64,000 bases of DNA from the NCBI RefSeq assembly GCF_005405425.1, contig NZ_BJEA01000010.1, positions 106,224-170,223 of the forward strand, in the 5' to 3' direction. The notes under the pieces were generated by a model, which was given only the letters and a program-made list of their open reading frames with translations, ran no database searches and was not told the origin of the DNA. Below, in pieces: positions 1 to 7,890 of this stretch (position 1 is its first letter; each line of letters starts with the position of its first letter). Source of the DNA: Lactiplantibacillus modestisalitolerans. Lineage in GTDB: Bacteria > Bacillota > Bacilli > Lactobacillales > Lactobacillaceae. Made by a program: the position numbers and the translations under genes.

Positions 1-120
1 CGTGGCGCCGCCTTCGTTCAAGCAATGGACGACATGCTCGCTAAGCACAATGCCTACATTCGTGACGCTGGGACTGATTTACCAGAAGTCAATGATTGGC
101 AATGGAAAGGGTTAAAATAA
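1..120 (+). CDS. xpk: Phosphoketolase, C-terminal end (partial)
   Basis: This is an open frame entering from the left edge and ending in TAA; only the last 39 codons are present. The visible tail contains [17 protein letters not shown] followed by [12 protein letters not shown]. It resembles the C-terminus of xylulose-5-phosphate/fructose-6-phosphate phosphoketolases, which usually end in a YI-x-x-x-G-x-D-x-PEV-x-x-W-x-W pattern. Phosphoketolase splits xylulose-5-phosphate into acetyl phosphate and glyceraldehyde-3-phosphate in the pentose pathway of lactobacilli. The identification rests on this short tail alone, so it is likely rather than certain. A strong terminator follows. Confidence 0.72.
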   Translation, partial: RGAAFVQAMDDMLAKHNAYIRDAGTDLPEVNDWQWKGLK

Positions 121-156
121 CCATTAACCGCAATCCAAATTAATTGAATTTAACTG

Positions 157-193
157 AAACGCCCGCAGGCTATTTAAACCTGCGGGCGTTTTA
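157..193. terminator. Bidirectional intrinsic terminator
   Basis: A 13-bp GC-rich stem (AAACGCCCGCAGG with its complement) is flanked by A and T runs. It lies between the phosphoketolase tail and the converging pseudouridine synthase gene and can serve both. Confidence 0.85.
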
Positions 194-195
194 AG

Positions 196-1101
196 TTACA
201 ACTGATCAATTTGCTGTGGTTGCTGGAAAATAGGGGGAAGTGGCGCCGGTACGGTCACCCGGGTAGTGCTAAACGGCAGTTGTAAGTCCAACTGGCGGGC
301 GTGGAGTAATAACCGCGGGGCGGTACCGGCCGCAACGTCGTACAGGGGGTCGCCGATAATCGGGTGACCACTAGCAGCGAGGTGGACTCTGAGTTGGTGG
401 GTGCGGCCCGTATGCAGGGTCAGTGCCACTAAACTATGGTGAGCCGTGGTCGTTAGTACCCGGTAATCAGTGCTGGCTGGTTGCGCATCGGCCGTGTTGA
501 TCCAACGCTTGCGTTTATCAGCGGGGTCGTGACCAATCGGCGCGTTTAGCTGTCCAACCGCGGCCGTAAAGTGGCCCCGCACCCATGCCAGGTACTTGCG
601 GTGAATGATTTTTTCACTAATTAAGCGGTCTAAAATGGGAACGACGACCGGATTCTTAGCGACGAGCATTGCTCCCGAGGTCATCTGATCCAGGCGGTGG
701 ACCATGTAGGGGGCCTGATGCGTTTTAGCCAGTTCTGGCGCCAAATAATTGAGGATGGACCCGTTTTCGTCCGGTCGGTTGGGGTGGCTCTTAATGCCAG
801 CCGGTTTATCCACCACTAATAAATCGGCAGTTTGGTATAGGATGGTCGGCTGATAATGATTATCTAATAGGTAACTAGAAGTTGGCGTGCGAAAATCACT
901 GGCGATGAAGGTCAGGGCCAGCTGGTCACCGGGATGAACGACTCGTGCAATTGATGTTTGGACACCGTTTAAGTAAATTCGCCGGGTCTGGCGTAATTGG
1001 CCCTGGATGCGCTTAGGAATCAACCAAGCTTGTAAACACGCCCGGATGGTGGCCTGATTGAAAGCGGGTGGAATGGTTAGTTGGTAGTGCCATTGTTGCA
1101 T
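196..1101 (-). CDS. RluA/RluD-family pseudouridine synthase
   Basis: This 301-residue protein isomerises uridine to pseudouridine in RNA, most likely rRNA. The catalytic motif HRLD lies at residues 135-138, with Asp138 the expected nucleophile, followed by TSG as in the RluA class. Upstream are the DKPAG motif (98-102) and an S4-like N-terminal segment (about residues 20-65, with IYLNG and the VHPGD turn). RTHQLRVHLA near residue 240 is also typical. The length fits the YjbO/RluD-like proteins of Gram-positive bacteria. The ATG is preceded by AAGGAGC, which supports the start. The target nucleotide cannot be inferred from sequence. Confidence 0.9.
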   Translation of the reverse strand: MQQWHYQLTIPPAFNQATIRACLQAWLIPKRIQGQLRQTRRIYLNGVQTSIARVVHPGDQLALTFIASDFRTPTSSYLLDNHYQPTILYQTADLLVVDKPAGIKSHPNRPDENGSILNYLAPELAKTHQAPYMVHRLDQMTSGAMLVAKNPVVVPILDRLISEKIIHRKYLAWVRGHFTAAVGQLNAPIGHDPADKRKRWINTADAQPASTDYRVLTTTAHHSLVALTLHTGRTHQLRVHLAASGHPIIGDPLYDVAAGTAPRLLLHARQLDLQLPFSTTRVTVPAPLPPIFQQPQQIDQL

Positions 1102-1240
1102 TTGAAAAGCTCCTTAAAAATTTACACGGCTCCCCGAGTTGAGTTAGATCAATCCCGGAGATCCGTGCAAAAGTGCTAATTTAGGTTGTTTTGAATAAGA
1201 CCACTGATTATAACGGATTGAAATCCTCTAAATCATAGCA

Positions 1241-1753
1241 TTATTCCGATAAATTGTCCGAATGGGTTTGCTCAGAAGTACTTTTGTCCGACCCAAAAAG
1301 AATTTTCATGACGATCACGAGTAGTGAAATGACGGCAACGAGGACCGCAGCCGCAATTAGCACAAAGTCTGCCAACAATATGTAAGAGCGGGTTGCGGTG
1401 ACCGTTGGCATAATTTGAATTAGTGAAATTAAGGCGCCAAATAGGACTGCCATGGCCGCTGCGTCGAAAAAGCTACGGGCTGCCCGGGAAATGTTTAGGG
1501 TGGCCACGCTATTGGCGATGATATTAATAATGGCTAAAACCGTAATTGCAGAAAAAATCGCGCCAGCATAAACCAGGTCGATGTTGATGGTTGTGGCGGT
1601 AATTAATTTAGCGGCTGTAAAACAGATTAAAGCAATCAAATAAGTCACAATTCCAATTTTAGTGAACGTTCGTAACGCGCGAATTGATTGCCGATCAACA
1701 ACCCCCCAAAACACAATTAGTAAGATACTGATAATTAACAGGACTGCTTCCAT
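1241..1753 (-). CDS. Small integral membrane protein, unknown function
   Basis: The protein has 170 residues and about five hydrophobic segments (near 1-20, 30-50, 60-80, 92-112 and 125-150). It ends in a polar tail rich in Ser, Glu and Asp. The ATG follows AAGGAGAG at good spacing, so translation is well supported. I do not recognise the family and see no catalytic motif. It appears to be a single-gene unit between the pseudouridine synthase and the stress protein, all on the minus strand. Confidence 0.75.
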   Translation of the reverse strand: MEAVLLIISILLIVFWGVVDRQSIRALRTFTKIGIVTYLIALICFTAAKLITATTINIDLVYAGAIFSAITVLAIINIIANSVATLNISRAARSFFDAAAMAVLFGALISLIQIMPTVTATRSYILLADFVLIAAAVLVAVISLLVIVMKILFGSDKSTSEQTHSDNLSE

Positions 1754-1943
1754 AAAAATCTCTCCTTTTCCCTCATAGCACTCATTAATTTTAGCATAAA
1801 AAATATATAATTATTAATTTTAAAAATGAAACTAAAATTATTTTTGTGCAGTGTGAAATTAGGGGGGTAAAGCCGGTTTTATGGAAAGTCAGGGGATGTT
1901 AATGGCCGCATGAATCTTAACTCACAACGCATTAATATGCACT

Positions 1944-1985
1944 AAAAATAGGCCCCCAGTTATCAAGTTAGACTGAGTGGCCTAT
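1944..1985 (-). terminator. Terminator of the universal stress protein gene
   Basis: An imperfect hairpin with ATAGGCC/GGCCTAT and CAGT/ACTG arms is followed on the minus strand by TTTTTAG, just downstream of the usp stop codon. Confidence 0.7.
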
Positions 1986-2036
1986 ACATTATGGTTATCA
2001 ATTAAAAGCGCCGTAAAAAAAGAGTGCCAATTAACC

Positions 2037-2486
2037 CTATTTTTCGGGCTTAACAATTAGAACGTCGCAAATCGCGTTTCGACTGACGTAGGTCGTGACG
2101 GAACCAACCATTAAACGTTCAACTGCAGATAACCCGGTTGAACCAATCATAATTAATTGATTATGATGATCAGCCGGAAATTCACGCGCAATCACTGGCT
2201 TCGGGTTACCAAAGCGAATATGGATATCGACGTCGGTAACACCGGCATCAATGGCCTGTTGCTTGAGGCCTTCTAATCGTTTTTGAACGTCTTCAGATAG
2301 TTTATAGATTACGTCACCGCTAACGGCGCCACCATAAGTGTCGCTGAATTGATTAACTTCTAAAACGTTTAAAATATCGAGGTGGGTTTGATTGCGTTTA
2401 GCAACTTCAATGCCCCGCTTCAAAACTTCTGATGTCACCTTGGAACCATCAACTGGTACCAGGATGTTTTGATATTGTTGTAACAT
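2037..2486 (-). CDS. Universal stress protein (UspA family, ATP-binding type)
   Basis: This cytoplasmic stress protein has the UspA fold. It begins MLQQYQNILVPVDGS, with the family's N-terminal VPVDGS strand-turn. Near the C-terminus it carries IGSTGLSAVERLMVGSVT, which fits the G-x2-G-x9-G-S/T nucleotide-binding signature, so ATP binding is expected. I use the internal ATG preceded by GGGGGTC, giving 149 residues. A further 16 in-frame codons upstream have no ribosome site and do not resemble the family. The gene is monocistronic with its own terminator. The stress it responds to is unknown. Confidence 0.9.
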   Translation of the reverse strand: MLQQYQNILVPVDGSKVTSEVLKRGIEVAKRNQTHLDILNVLEVNQFSDTYGGAVSGDVIYKLSEDVQKRLEGLKQQAIDAGVTDVDIHIRFGNPKPVIAREFPADHHNQLIMIGSTGLSAVERLMVGSVTTYVSRNAICDVLIVKPEK

Positions 2487-2988
2487 AATTGCGACCCCCG
2501 TTTGGTATGGCAAAGAATAGCTATATTTTAGCATTATTTGGTGGTGCTGTAAGCCATTTAGTCCAGATTCATTGGCAGTGACGTGCTTTTTTTCGATATC
2601 ATGATTTTAATTCAATAATTTAATTCCAACTTTTTTTTGCGAATTGGTTAGGTTACAGCATTGTTACGATGTTAGTAAAGATTAATTTTATAATGAATTT
2701 TAAGAGAAGTGATTTTAGGGAAGTATGGTTTGAAAGCGCTGTATATAAGGCTTAATTGCCTAGATAAGTTAACAAACAAAAGTTTAAAGGCTTTGTAATG
2801 ATTAGTTGACTAATAGTCAATTATAACAAAAATGTAAATAACTAATTATTAAATATACAATATCGGGTTATCTGAATTGAATGTGAAAAGTCAGCATGCT
2901 AACATGTAAATCGTAGTAGTAGGTTTCAGTATTAGTATTTGGGAGTCGGGTTTACCACAATTTATGATGAAAGTTTGGGGAGTTAAAA
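2487..2988. other. AT-rich intergenic region upstream of the GH73 hydrolase
   Basis: About 500 bp hold no plausible gene. I see a perfect palindrome TTGACTAATAGTCAA at 2806-2820, a possible operator. A partial catabolite-responsive-element match (TTGAAAGCGCTGTAT, two deviations) lies at 2730-2744. TATAAT near 2690 is a possible -10 box without a convincing -35. The long untranslated stretch suggests a regulated promoter for the wall hydrolase. No known riboswitch consensus was recognised. Confidence 0.4.
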
Positions 2989-4986
2989 TTGAAGATTACA
3001 ACAACGAAAAAAATTGTCGCATCGTTGATGCTTAGTACGGCCTTGTTACCAGTTATTAGTGGGAACGCCGCCGTTACGTCGGCATCGGCGCCCGTGACGC
3101 AAAGTGCAACGAGTTCAACGCAAACCGGCGCGACGAGTGCGGTTATTGGGAGCCGAACTGCACAAACCAGTAGCAGCCAAACGAGTGCTAGTCAAAATAG
3201 TACGAGTCAGACTAGTGCCAGTCAAACTAGCGCAAGTTCGGATTCTACTAGCCAACAGCCGGCAAGTAGCGGATCTGAATCGGCAACGAGTCAAACGTCC
3301 GCTAGTCAGCCGACTAGTCAATCTTCAGCGACGAGTAGTAGCAGTCAAGCTGAATCGGCAAGCTCGCAGTCAGCGACTAGTCAGTCATCATCACAGACAC
3401 AGTCGTCCGCGGCTCAACCGGCTAAGGATGACACGAGCCAGTTACCGCCGTTAAAACACGATGCCACGCTTGGACCGGGTTACTACGGCTTAAATACGTT
3501 TATTAGTCCGTTTAGTCGTTCAATTGGGGTTGACCAGCAAGCGTTTTTAAATCAAATTAAGGCTGGCGCCATTGCTGGCTGGCAAAAATACCGGGTATTA
3601 CCATCAATCACCGCCGCGCAAGCAATTTTGGAAAGTGGCTGGGGTCGCTCACAATTAGCGACCCTTGGAAACAACTTATTTGGGATTAAGGGGAGCTACA
3701 TGGGTCAGTCCATTAGTTTTCCGACGCAGGAATGGAATGGTCACCAATACGTTACCGTTAACGCCGCGTTCCGGCGTTACCCAAACTGGTCGGCCAGCGT
3801 TGAAGATCACGGTGCCTTTCTCAATCAAAATTCACGTTATGGTAATTTGTTAGGTAAGACGGATTACCGGGAAGTTGCTAACTTATTGCATCAGGACGGC
3901 TACGCCACGGCACCGAACTACGCCCAATTATTAATTAGTATTATTAATAGTAATAATTTGCATCAATGGGATCAAAGCGTGACGACGCCAGCACCTGCGC
4001 CGGCACCTGGTCCAACGGCACCCACACCGGCACCCGCACCAAGTGGGCCCAACGTTACACCAGCTAGTGGTCGGTACACGTTTAGTGCGCAAACAGCCAT
4101 CCATAGTGCTCCGGATGAAAAATCCGCCGTTGTTGGTACTTATGGTGCGGGCGAAAGCGTCCGTTATAACGGTCGGGTTCAAATTGGCAGTCAGACTTGG
4201 CTGCGGTACACCTCCTATTCAGGTGCGACGCGCTACGTTCTGATGAACGCGGCCCCGGTCACGAAACCTACTGAGACGAAGCCAACGGAAACTAAGCCAA
4301 CCGTCACGGCAACGAGCGGGGTTCATCGGTTTACTCAGACGACGGCCATTAAAGCTGCACCAGATGACGGTTCCGCAACGCTTGGAACTTATAATGCTGG
4401 CGAAACTGTTTATTATAATGGACGCGTAACCGCAAACGGCCAAACTTGGTTACGTTACCTATCTTATTCGGGACGGCAACACTACGTGAAAATCGGTGGC
4501 GGCGCTCCGAGTCAGCCAGCGCCAGCACCGGCACCCGCACCAAGTGTGACCGCAACGAGTGGTCGTTACCGCTTTAACCGCTACACTTTGATCAAGAACG
4601 CACCGAGTGCCAATGCCGCGACTGTCGGTAGCTATGGCGCGGGTGAGAGTGTTTACTACAATGGTAAGGTTAACGCTGACGGTCAGACTTGGCTACGTTA
4701 CCGTTCTTATTCAGGTGCGACCCGCTACGTTGCAATTGGCGGGGCGTCAGCGGATAGTTCTAATCAGGGCACGAACGCCGGTACGGTTAGTGGTCAACGG
4801 GGAAGTTTCCGTTTCTCAACGACGACCCATATTCGGACGGCGCCGAGCCTTCGGGGGGGCATCGTCGGGCGCTACTTCCCGGGTGAAGTGGTTTACTATA
4901 ACGGAACAGTGCAGGCCGATGGTTATACTTGGCTCCGCTATTTGAGCCGGTCAGGCGCAACCCATTACGTCGCGGTTATTCGCTAA
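2989..4986 (+). CDS. Secreted GH73 peptidoglycan hydrolase (Acm2-like) with four SH3-type repeats
   Basis: This 665-residue secreted enzyme probably cleaves the glycan chain of peptidoglycan as an endo-beta-N-acetylglucosaminidase. A signal peptide (1 to about 30) precedes an Ala/Ser/Thr/Gln-rich stretch (about 33-150), then the GH73 domain (about 175-330). AILESGWG contains the expected catalytic Glu215, and NNLFGIKG follows. Four SH3-like wall-binding repeats (about 360-421, 443-502, 524-583, 604-665) share the core YNG-x-V-x-x-x-G-x-TWLRY and are joined by Pro/Ala linkers. The layout matches Lactiplantibacillus autolysin Acm2. The start is TTG, preceded by TTTGGGGAG. The Ser/Thr-rich region would be the expected O-glycosylation site, as known for Acm2 (inference). 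Confidence 0.92.
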   Translation: MKITTTKKIVASLMLSTALLPVISGNAAVTSASAPVTQSATSSTQTGATSAVIGSRTAQTSSSQTSASQNSTSQTSASQTSASSDSTSQQPASSGSESATSQTSASQPTSQSSATSSSSQAESASSQSATSQSSSQTQSSAAQPAKDDTSQLPPLKHDATLGPGYYGLNTFISPFSRSIGVDQQAFLNQIKAGAIAGWQKYRVLPSITAAQAILESGWGRSQLATLGNNLFGIKGSYMGQSISFPTQEWNGHQYVTVNAAFRRYPNWSASVEDHGAFLNQNSRYGNLLGKTDYREVANLLHQDGYATAPNYAQLLISIINSNNLHQWDQSVTTPAPAPAPGPTAPTPAPAPSGPNVTPASGRYTFSAQTAIHSAPDEKSAVVGTYGAGESVRYNGRVQIGSQTWLRYTSYSGATRYVLMNAAPVTKPTETKPTETKPTVTATSGVHRFTQTTAIKAAPDDGSATLGTYNAGETVYYNGRVTANGQTWLRYLSYSGRQHYVKIGGGAPSQPAPAPAPAPSVTATSGRYRFNRYTLIKNAPSANAATVGSYGAGESVYYNGKVNADGQTWLRYRSYSGATRYVAIGGASADSSNQGTNAGTVSGQRGSFRFSTTTHIRTAPSLRGGIVGRYFPGEVVYYNGTVQADGYTWLRYLSRSGATHYVAVIR

Positions 4987-5014
4987 GCCGTTTGGCGTTA
5001 AGACTAAGCAATTC

Positions 5015-5052
5015 AACGTTATTCGGGCAACCCAGTTGCTCGAATAACGTTT
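5015..5052 (+). terminator. Terminator of the GH73 hydrolase gene
   Basis: A long stem (AACGTTATTCG with its perfect complement) with inner GGCAA/TTGCT pairing lies 29 bp after the stop codon. Confidence 0.8.
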
Positions 5053-5061
5053 GCTTCAAAA

Positions 5062-5090
5062 TTGCAATCGCTTACATTTTATGCTATATT
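5062..5090 (+). promoter_or_regulatory. Sigma-A-type promoter of the structured RNA
   Basis: TTGCAA (5062-5067) and TATATT (5085-5090) are 17 bp apart. This predicts transcription starting near 5097, at the first paired base of the folded RNA described next. Confidence 0.65.
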
Positions 5091-5096
5091 GAGCTT

Positions 5097-5383
5097 ATCG
5101 GAAGAGTCACAGGTCAGTACCAAATCGTTACCCAATTGTTGTAACAAACCCGTCAAGTGATAGCTAGTGCAGTAACAGCGTTTCCGCTAATTTCGGATAA
5201 CTGACTGGCCAGAACTCCATCTATTGATGGCACGCAATGTATCCACGGAGAACGGGTTGCCGCCAATCAGAACGTTCTTGGATGTGGATAGTGACTAAAT
5301 AGAACTAGGGGAATGAAGAATTCCACTCGAAATTTTTTGTCTGATTCTTCCAAAATTGGACTCACAATGGTGGGTCCTTTTTT
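5097..5383 (+). ncRNA. Candidate structured leader RNA or independent ncRNA upstream of lplA
   Basis: This roughly 285-nt non-coding segment has a clear promoter in front and an intrinsic terminator at its end. The ends of the body pair: GGAAGAGTCA (5100-5109) with TGATTCTTCC (5342-5351), one G-U pair. Inside, GGTCAGT (5112-5118) pairs with ACTGACT (5200-5206), enclosing GTTAC/GTAAC and AGCG/CGCT hairpins. CCATC/GATGG forms another hairpin. TATCCAC (5240-5246) pairs with GTGGATA (5284-5290) around AGAACG/CGTTCT, and GGAAT/ATTCC follows. I cannot match it to tmRNA, RNase P, SRP RNA, a T-box or any riboswitch consensus I know. It ends 50 bp before lplA, so it could control lplA by attenuation. 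6S RNA or another trans-acting RNA is the alternative. Confidence 0.5.
5357..5383 (+). terminator. Intrinsic terminator between the structured RNA and lplA
   Basis: GGACTCAC pairs with GTGGGTCC (one wobble) across a 4-nt loop, followed by six T residues. It could be the output element of an attenuator for lplA or simply the end of an ncRNA. Confidence 0.8.
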
Positions 5384-5433
5384 AATTCTATTGTATGATA
5401 AAAGTAACCTAAATCTGAGGAGCTGAAACTGTT

Positions 5434-6447
5434 ATGTACTATGTTGCGATGAAAGATCATGAAATCGGTCGAAACCTGGCGACCGAGCAATATTTAATGA
5501 ATAATGTTGAATTTGATGAACCGTTAGTTTTGTTTTATTACGAAGAACCATGCATTATTGTTGGTCGTAATCAAAATACGTTGGAAGAAATTAACGCGGA
5601 CTATGTTCGGGAACATAACATTACCGTAACGCGGCGTTTGTCGGGTGGCGGGGCCGTTTATCAAGACCTCGGTAACCTCTGCTTTAGTTTTGTGGTGGAT
5701 AGTGATAGCCAAGAATTTGGGGATTTTAAGACCTTTACACGGCCAATTATTGAAGCGCTTCACGAAATGGGAGCCACGACGGCAACCGTTAGTGGCCGTA
5801 ACGACCTGTTAGTCGACGGTAAGAAGTTTTCCGGGAACGCAATGTATTCGAAGAACGGGAAGACCTTCTCACACGGGACGTTAATGCTCAATGTCGATTT
5901 AAACGTTGTACCGCAAGCGTTGACGGTGCCAACTGATAAAATTGCTTCGAAGGGAATCAAGTCGGTTCGGAGCCGGGTAACAAACTTACGGCCGTTTTTA
6001 GCACCTGAGTATCAGAACATCACGGTGCCCGAATTCCAAGAAGCCCTGTTAAAGAAGCTGTTCCACGTGGATGACCTAGCGAAAATTGCGGATAAGGAAT
6101 ACCACGTTACTCCTGAACAACAAAAAGCCATTGATAAAATTTACGAAGACTATTATGCTAATTGGGATTGGGTTTACGGTAAATCACCGGAATTCTCAGT
6201 TAAGCGCCGGAAGCACTTTGACATGGGGACAATCGATGCCCGCTTGTTAGTGACGGATGGGCGCATTCAAAATATTAAATTCTTCGGCGATTTCTTCGGT
6301 AGTGGTGATGCGCAGGACGTTGCGGATGCGTTGACCGGAGTGAAGTACGATCACGAAACGATTGCGCAAACCTTGGCAACAATCGACTTGAACCGTTACT
6401 TTACCGGTATTCCGCGAACTGACATTATCGATTTAATTGCCCAGTAA
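5434..6447 (+). CDS. lplA: Lipoate-protein ligase A
   Basis: The 337-residue enzyme activates lipoate with ATP and attaches it to E2 or GcvH lipoyl domains. The LplA signature is visible: EEPCIIVGRNQN (about residues 37-48), RRLSGGGAVYQDLGN (about 71-85) and KKFSGNAMYSKNGKTFSHG with the Lys of the lipoyl-adenylate pocket. The C-terminal accessory domain is present (about 240-337), so this is a full-length bipartite LplA. The ATG follows GAGGAGC. A structured RNA with a terminator lies immediately upstream. The next gene, for a membrane protein, starts 13 bp after the stop and is probably co-transcribed. No lipoylated dehydrogenase gene is in the window. Confidence 0.93.
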   Translation: MYYVAMKDHEIGRNLATEQYLMNNVEFDEPLVLFYYEEPCIIVGRNQNTLEEINADYVREHNITVTRRLSGGGAVYQDLGNLCFSFVVDSDSQEFGDFKTFTRPIIEALHEMGATTATVSGRNDLLVDGKKFSGNAMYSKNGKTFSHGTLMLNVDLNVVPQALTVPTDKIASKGIKSVRSRVTNLRPFLAPEYQNITVPEFQEALLKKLFHVDDLAKIADKEYHVTPEQQKAIDKIYEDYYANWDWVYGKSPEFSVKRRKHFDMGTIDARLLVTDGRIQNIKFFGDFFGSGDAQDVADALTGVKYDHETIAQTLATIDLNRYFTGIPRTDIIDLIAQ

Positions 6448-6460
6448 CAGGAGTGATTAG

Positions 6461-6844
6461 TTGAAACTGACCCGCTTAGTTGCATTTGCGTTTGTATCCT
6501 TTTTTTGTTACGGTATCGTCAATTGGATGATGTCGACGCACCACTTTCACTTGCAAGCGAAGACCATTTCGACGGGTGAGATGTGGCAAGGCTTATTGAT
6601 TGCGTTGGTGCTTTATTTAGTTGGCGCCTTGGCGGTGTATTTGAACCGGTTACTCGGTTTTTACGTGCTTGGACTGGTGATTTTAATTTATTCCTTAGGC
6701 ATGCTTAGCGCCCTGATATCTGGTTATCAAAGCCAGGCCGGGATGGAAATCAAGCTGTTATTGGAATTAGTGGGGGTCATTGGTCTAGGGGTTAACTTTT
6801 ACACGCTGGTATTACTGACCCGTTGGCGCCATCCAGCAAAATAA
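6461..6844 (+). CDS. Four-helix membrane protein, unknown function
   Basis: The protein has 127 residues and four predicted membrane segments (about 5-22, 42-62, 66-85 and 100-120). The start is TTG with AGGAGTG in front, 13 bp after lplA, so it is likely in the lplA transcription unit. No motif links it to lipoate transport and I do not recognise the family. The spacing is the only argument for a functional link. Confidence 0.7.
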   Translation: MKLTRLVAFAFVSFFCYGIVNWMMSTHHFHLQAKTISTGEMWQGLLIALVLYLVGALAVYLNRLLGFYVLGLVILIYSLGMLSALISGYQSQAGMEIKLLLELVGVIGLGVNFYTLVLLTRWRHPAK

Positions 6845-6860
6845 TCGGGGGATCACAATT

Positions 6861-7310
6861 ATGCAACGAAACGTACAAACTTTTATTGAAGCAATTCAGA
6901 ATGAAGATTACCAAACCGCAAGCGTCGATGGCGACTATGCTAAGTTAAGTGCGCAGGTTCCAGCGTGGTTAGAGGCGCTTTTGGCGATTGTTCGTCAGGA
7001 TCAGTTGGGGACGGTTACTTTGGCGGTTAAACATGAACCTGCCGTTAGTTTTCGCTTGGAAACGAGTTTAATCAATTTACCGTTAGCTAACTTGACGGAA
7101 ATTGGTAAAGTGACGGATGCGGAAGCAACTATGCCGGTGACGATTAACATGATTGCTGAATCGGAAGCCCTGCCATCCAACTTACGGATCGATGAACTTG
7201 GGCAGGTGGCCGACGTGGTTGCTGATCCTGAGAACGCAACGAAGCGATTGACGACGTGGTTGACTACTCAAGTCGACCGCTTAGCCGAGATTGCGGCTGC
7301 GGACGCTTAA
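6861..7310 (+). CDS. Conserved-looking cytosolic protein, unknown function
   Basis: This acidic soluble protein of 149 residues has no signal peptide or membrane segment. It starts with ATG after CGGGGGATC, 16 bp after the membrane protein gene, and is probably the third gene of the lplA unit. Helical ends flank a beta-rich middle (about residues 45-110). I see no catalytic motif and do not recognise it. Confidence 0.65.
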   Translation: MQRNVQTFIEAIQNEDYQTASVDGDYAKLSAQVPAWLEALLAIVRQDQLGTVTLAVKHEPAVSFRLETSLINLPLANLTEIGKVTDAEATMPVTINMIAESEALPSNLRIDELGQVADVVADPENATKRLTTWLTTQVDRLAEIAAADA

Positions 7311-7381
7311 ACAAAATCTTTACAAGAATGAAACAGCATCTTTACACTGGTTCGCTATGATTAGAATTGATATTGGAGCCA

Positions 7382-7453
7382 AGCCAAATCATCGTACCGG
7401 TGTGGTACTTAGAGTCACCTTGTTCGGTTAGCCGAATGGGGTGGCTTTTTTAG
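7382..7453 (+). ncRNA. Candidate small RNA with terminator
   Basis: Within the 580-bp gap after the lplA unit, GTACC/GGTAC forms a hairpin around 7394-7408. A terminator follows (7412-7453: AGTCACC/GGTGGCT arms, inner TTCGG/CCGAA, then T5-6). TTTACA at 7341 and TAGAAT at 7362 are a weak promoter with 15-bp spacing. It could equally be just the 3' end and terminator of the operon upstream. No known RNA family was recognised. Confidence 0.3.
7412..7453 (+). terminator. Intrinsic terminator after the lplA unit
   Basis: Nested stem AGTCACC/GGTGGCT enclosing TTCGG/CCGAA, followed by a T run. Confidence 0.75.
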
Positions 7454-7499
7454 TTTCTACGATTTGCGGAGTTGCGATACCGGCGGCAATAATAACACT

Positions 7500-7760
7500 A
7501 ATTGATACAGGACCCTTGCGCTAGGCAGGAAAAGATGGTACGCTACTTCTTGCGATGAGTCGATAGAGTCAGATTGTCAGTAATGGCGGTTCCGCGCGAG
7601 CGGCTTGTGACTAATATTGATAGCGGGGCACGTTTTTCTGACGGATATTCAGAGTGCTTGGGTCACTGATATTGTGGAATGTCACCCCCACCGGTCCTTG
7701 TGAGCGGTGCCGTGATTAAAGCAGGTTAACCATCTTAACGATGGCTGACCTGCTTTTTTT
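7500..7760 (+). ncRNA. Candidate folded RNA upstream of the Ser/Thr-rich membrane protein
   Basis: This roughly 260-nt stretch has no open frame. AGGACC (7509-7514) pairs exactly with GGTCCT (7693-7698). Inside are CCGC/GCGG and a two-part hairpin in which GCAC/GTGC encloses TCTGA/TCAGA. It ends in a strong terminator (7721-7760). TTGCGG (7464-7469) and AATAAT (7488-7493), 18 bp apart, are a possible promoter. It could be an attenuating leader for the gene at 7891 or an independent RNA. I recognise no family. Confidence 0.35.
7721..7760 (+). terminator. Strong intrinsic terminator
   Basis: GCAGGTTAACCATC pairs with GATGGCTGACCTGC (minor mismatch) across a short loop, followed by seven T residues. 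Confidence 0.85.
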
Positions 7761-7890
7761 AAGCCATTTTTAAAGCACAAGTTGAAATGTTAAGTTTTTG
7801 TGTATGACGGGTAAGCGATGGTAAAAGCGGCGAATTTAGTGTAAAGTTAAGGGTGCATCAGATAATTAATTTTTGGGGAGTTGATGATCG

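Noticed and set aside
5097..5383. tmRNA, RNase P RNA, SRP RNA or T-box for the structured RNA
   Set aside because: The hallmark sequences (tmRNA tRNA-like ends, GAGGAAAGTCC of RNase P, GGAAGGAAGCAGC of SRP, GGGTGG-ACC T-box core) are absent.
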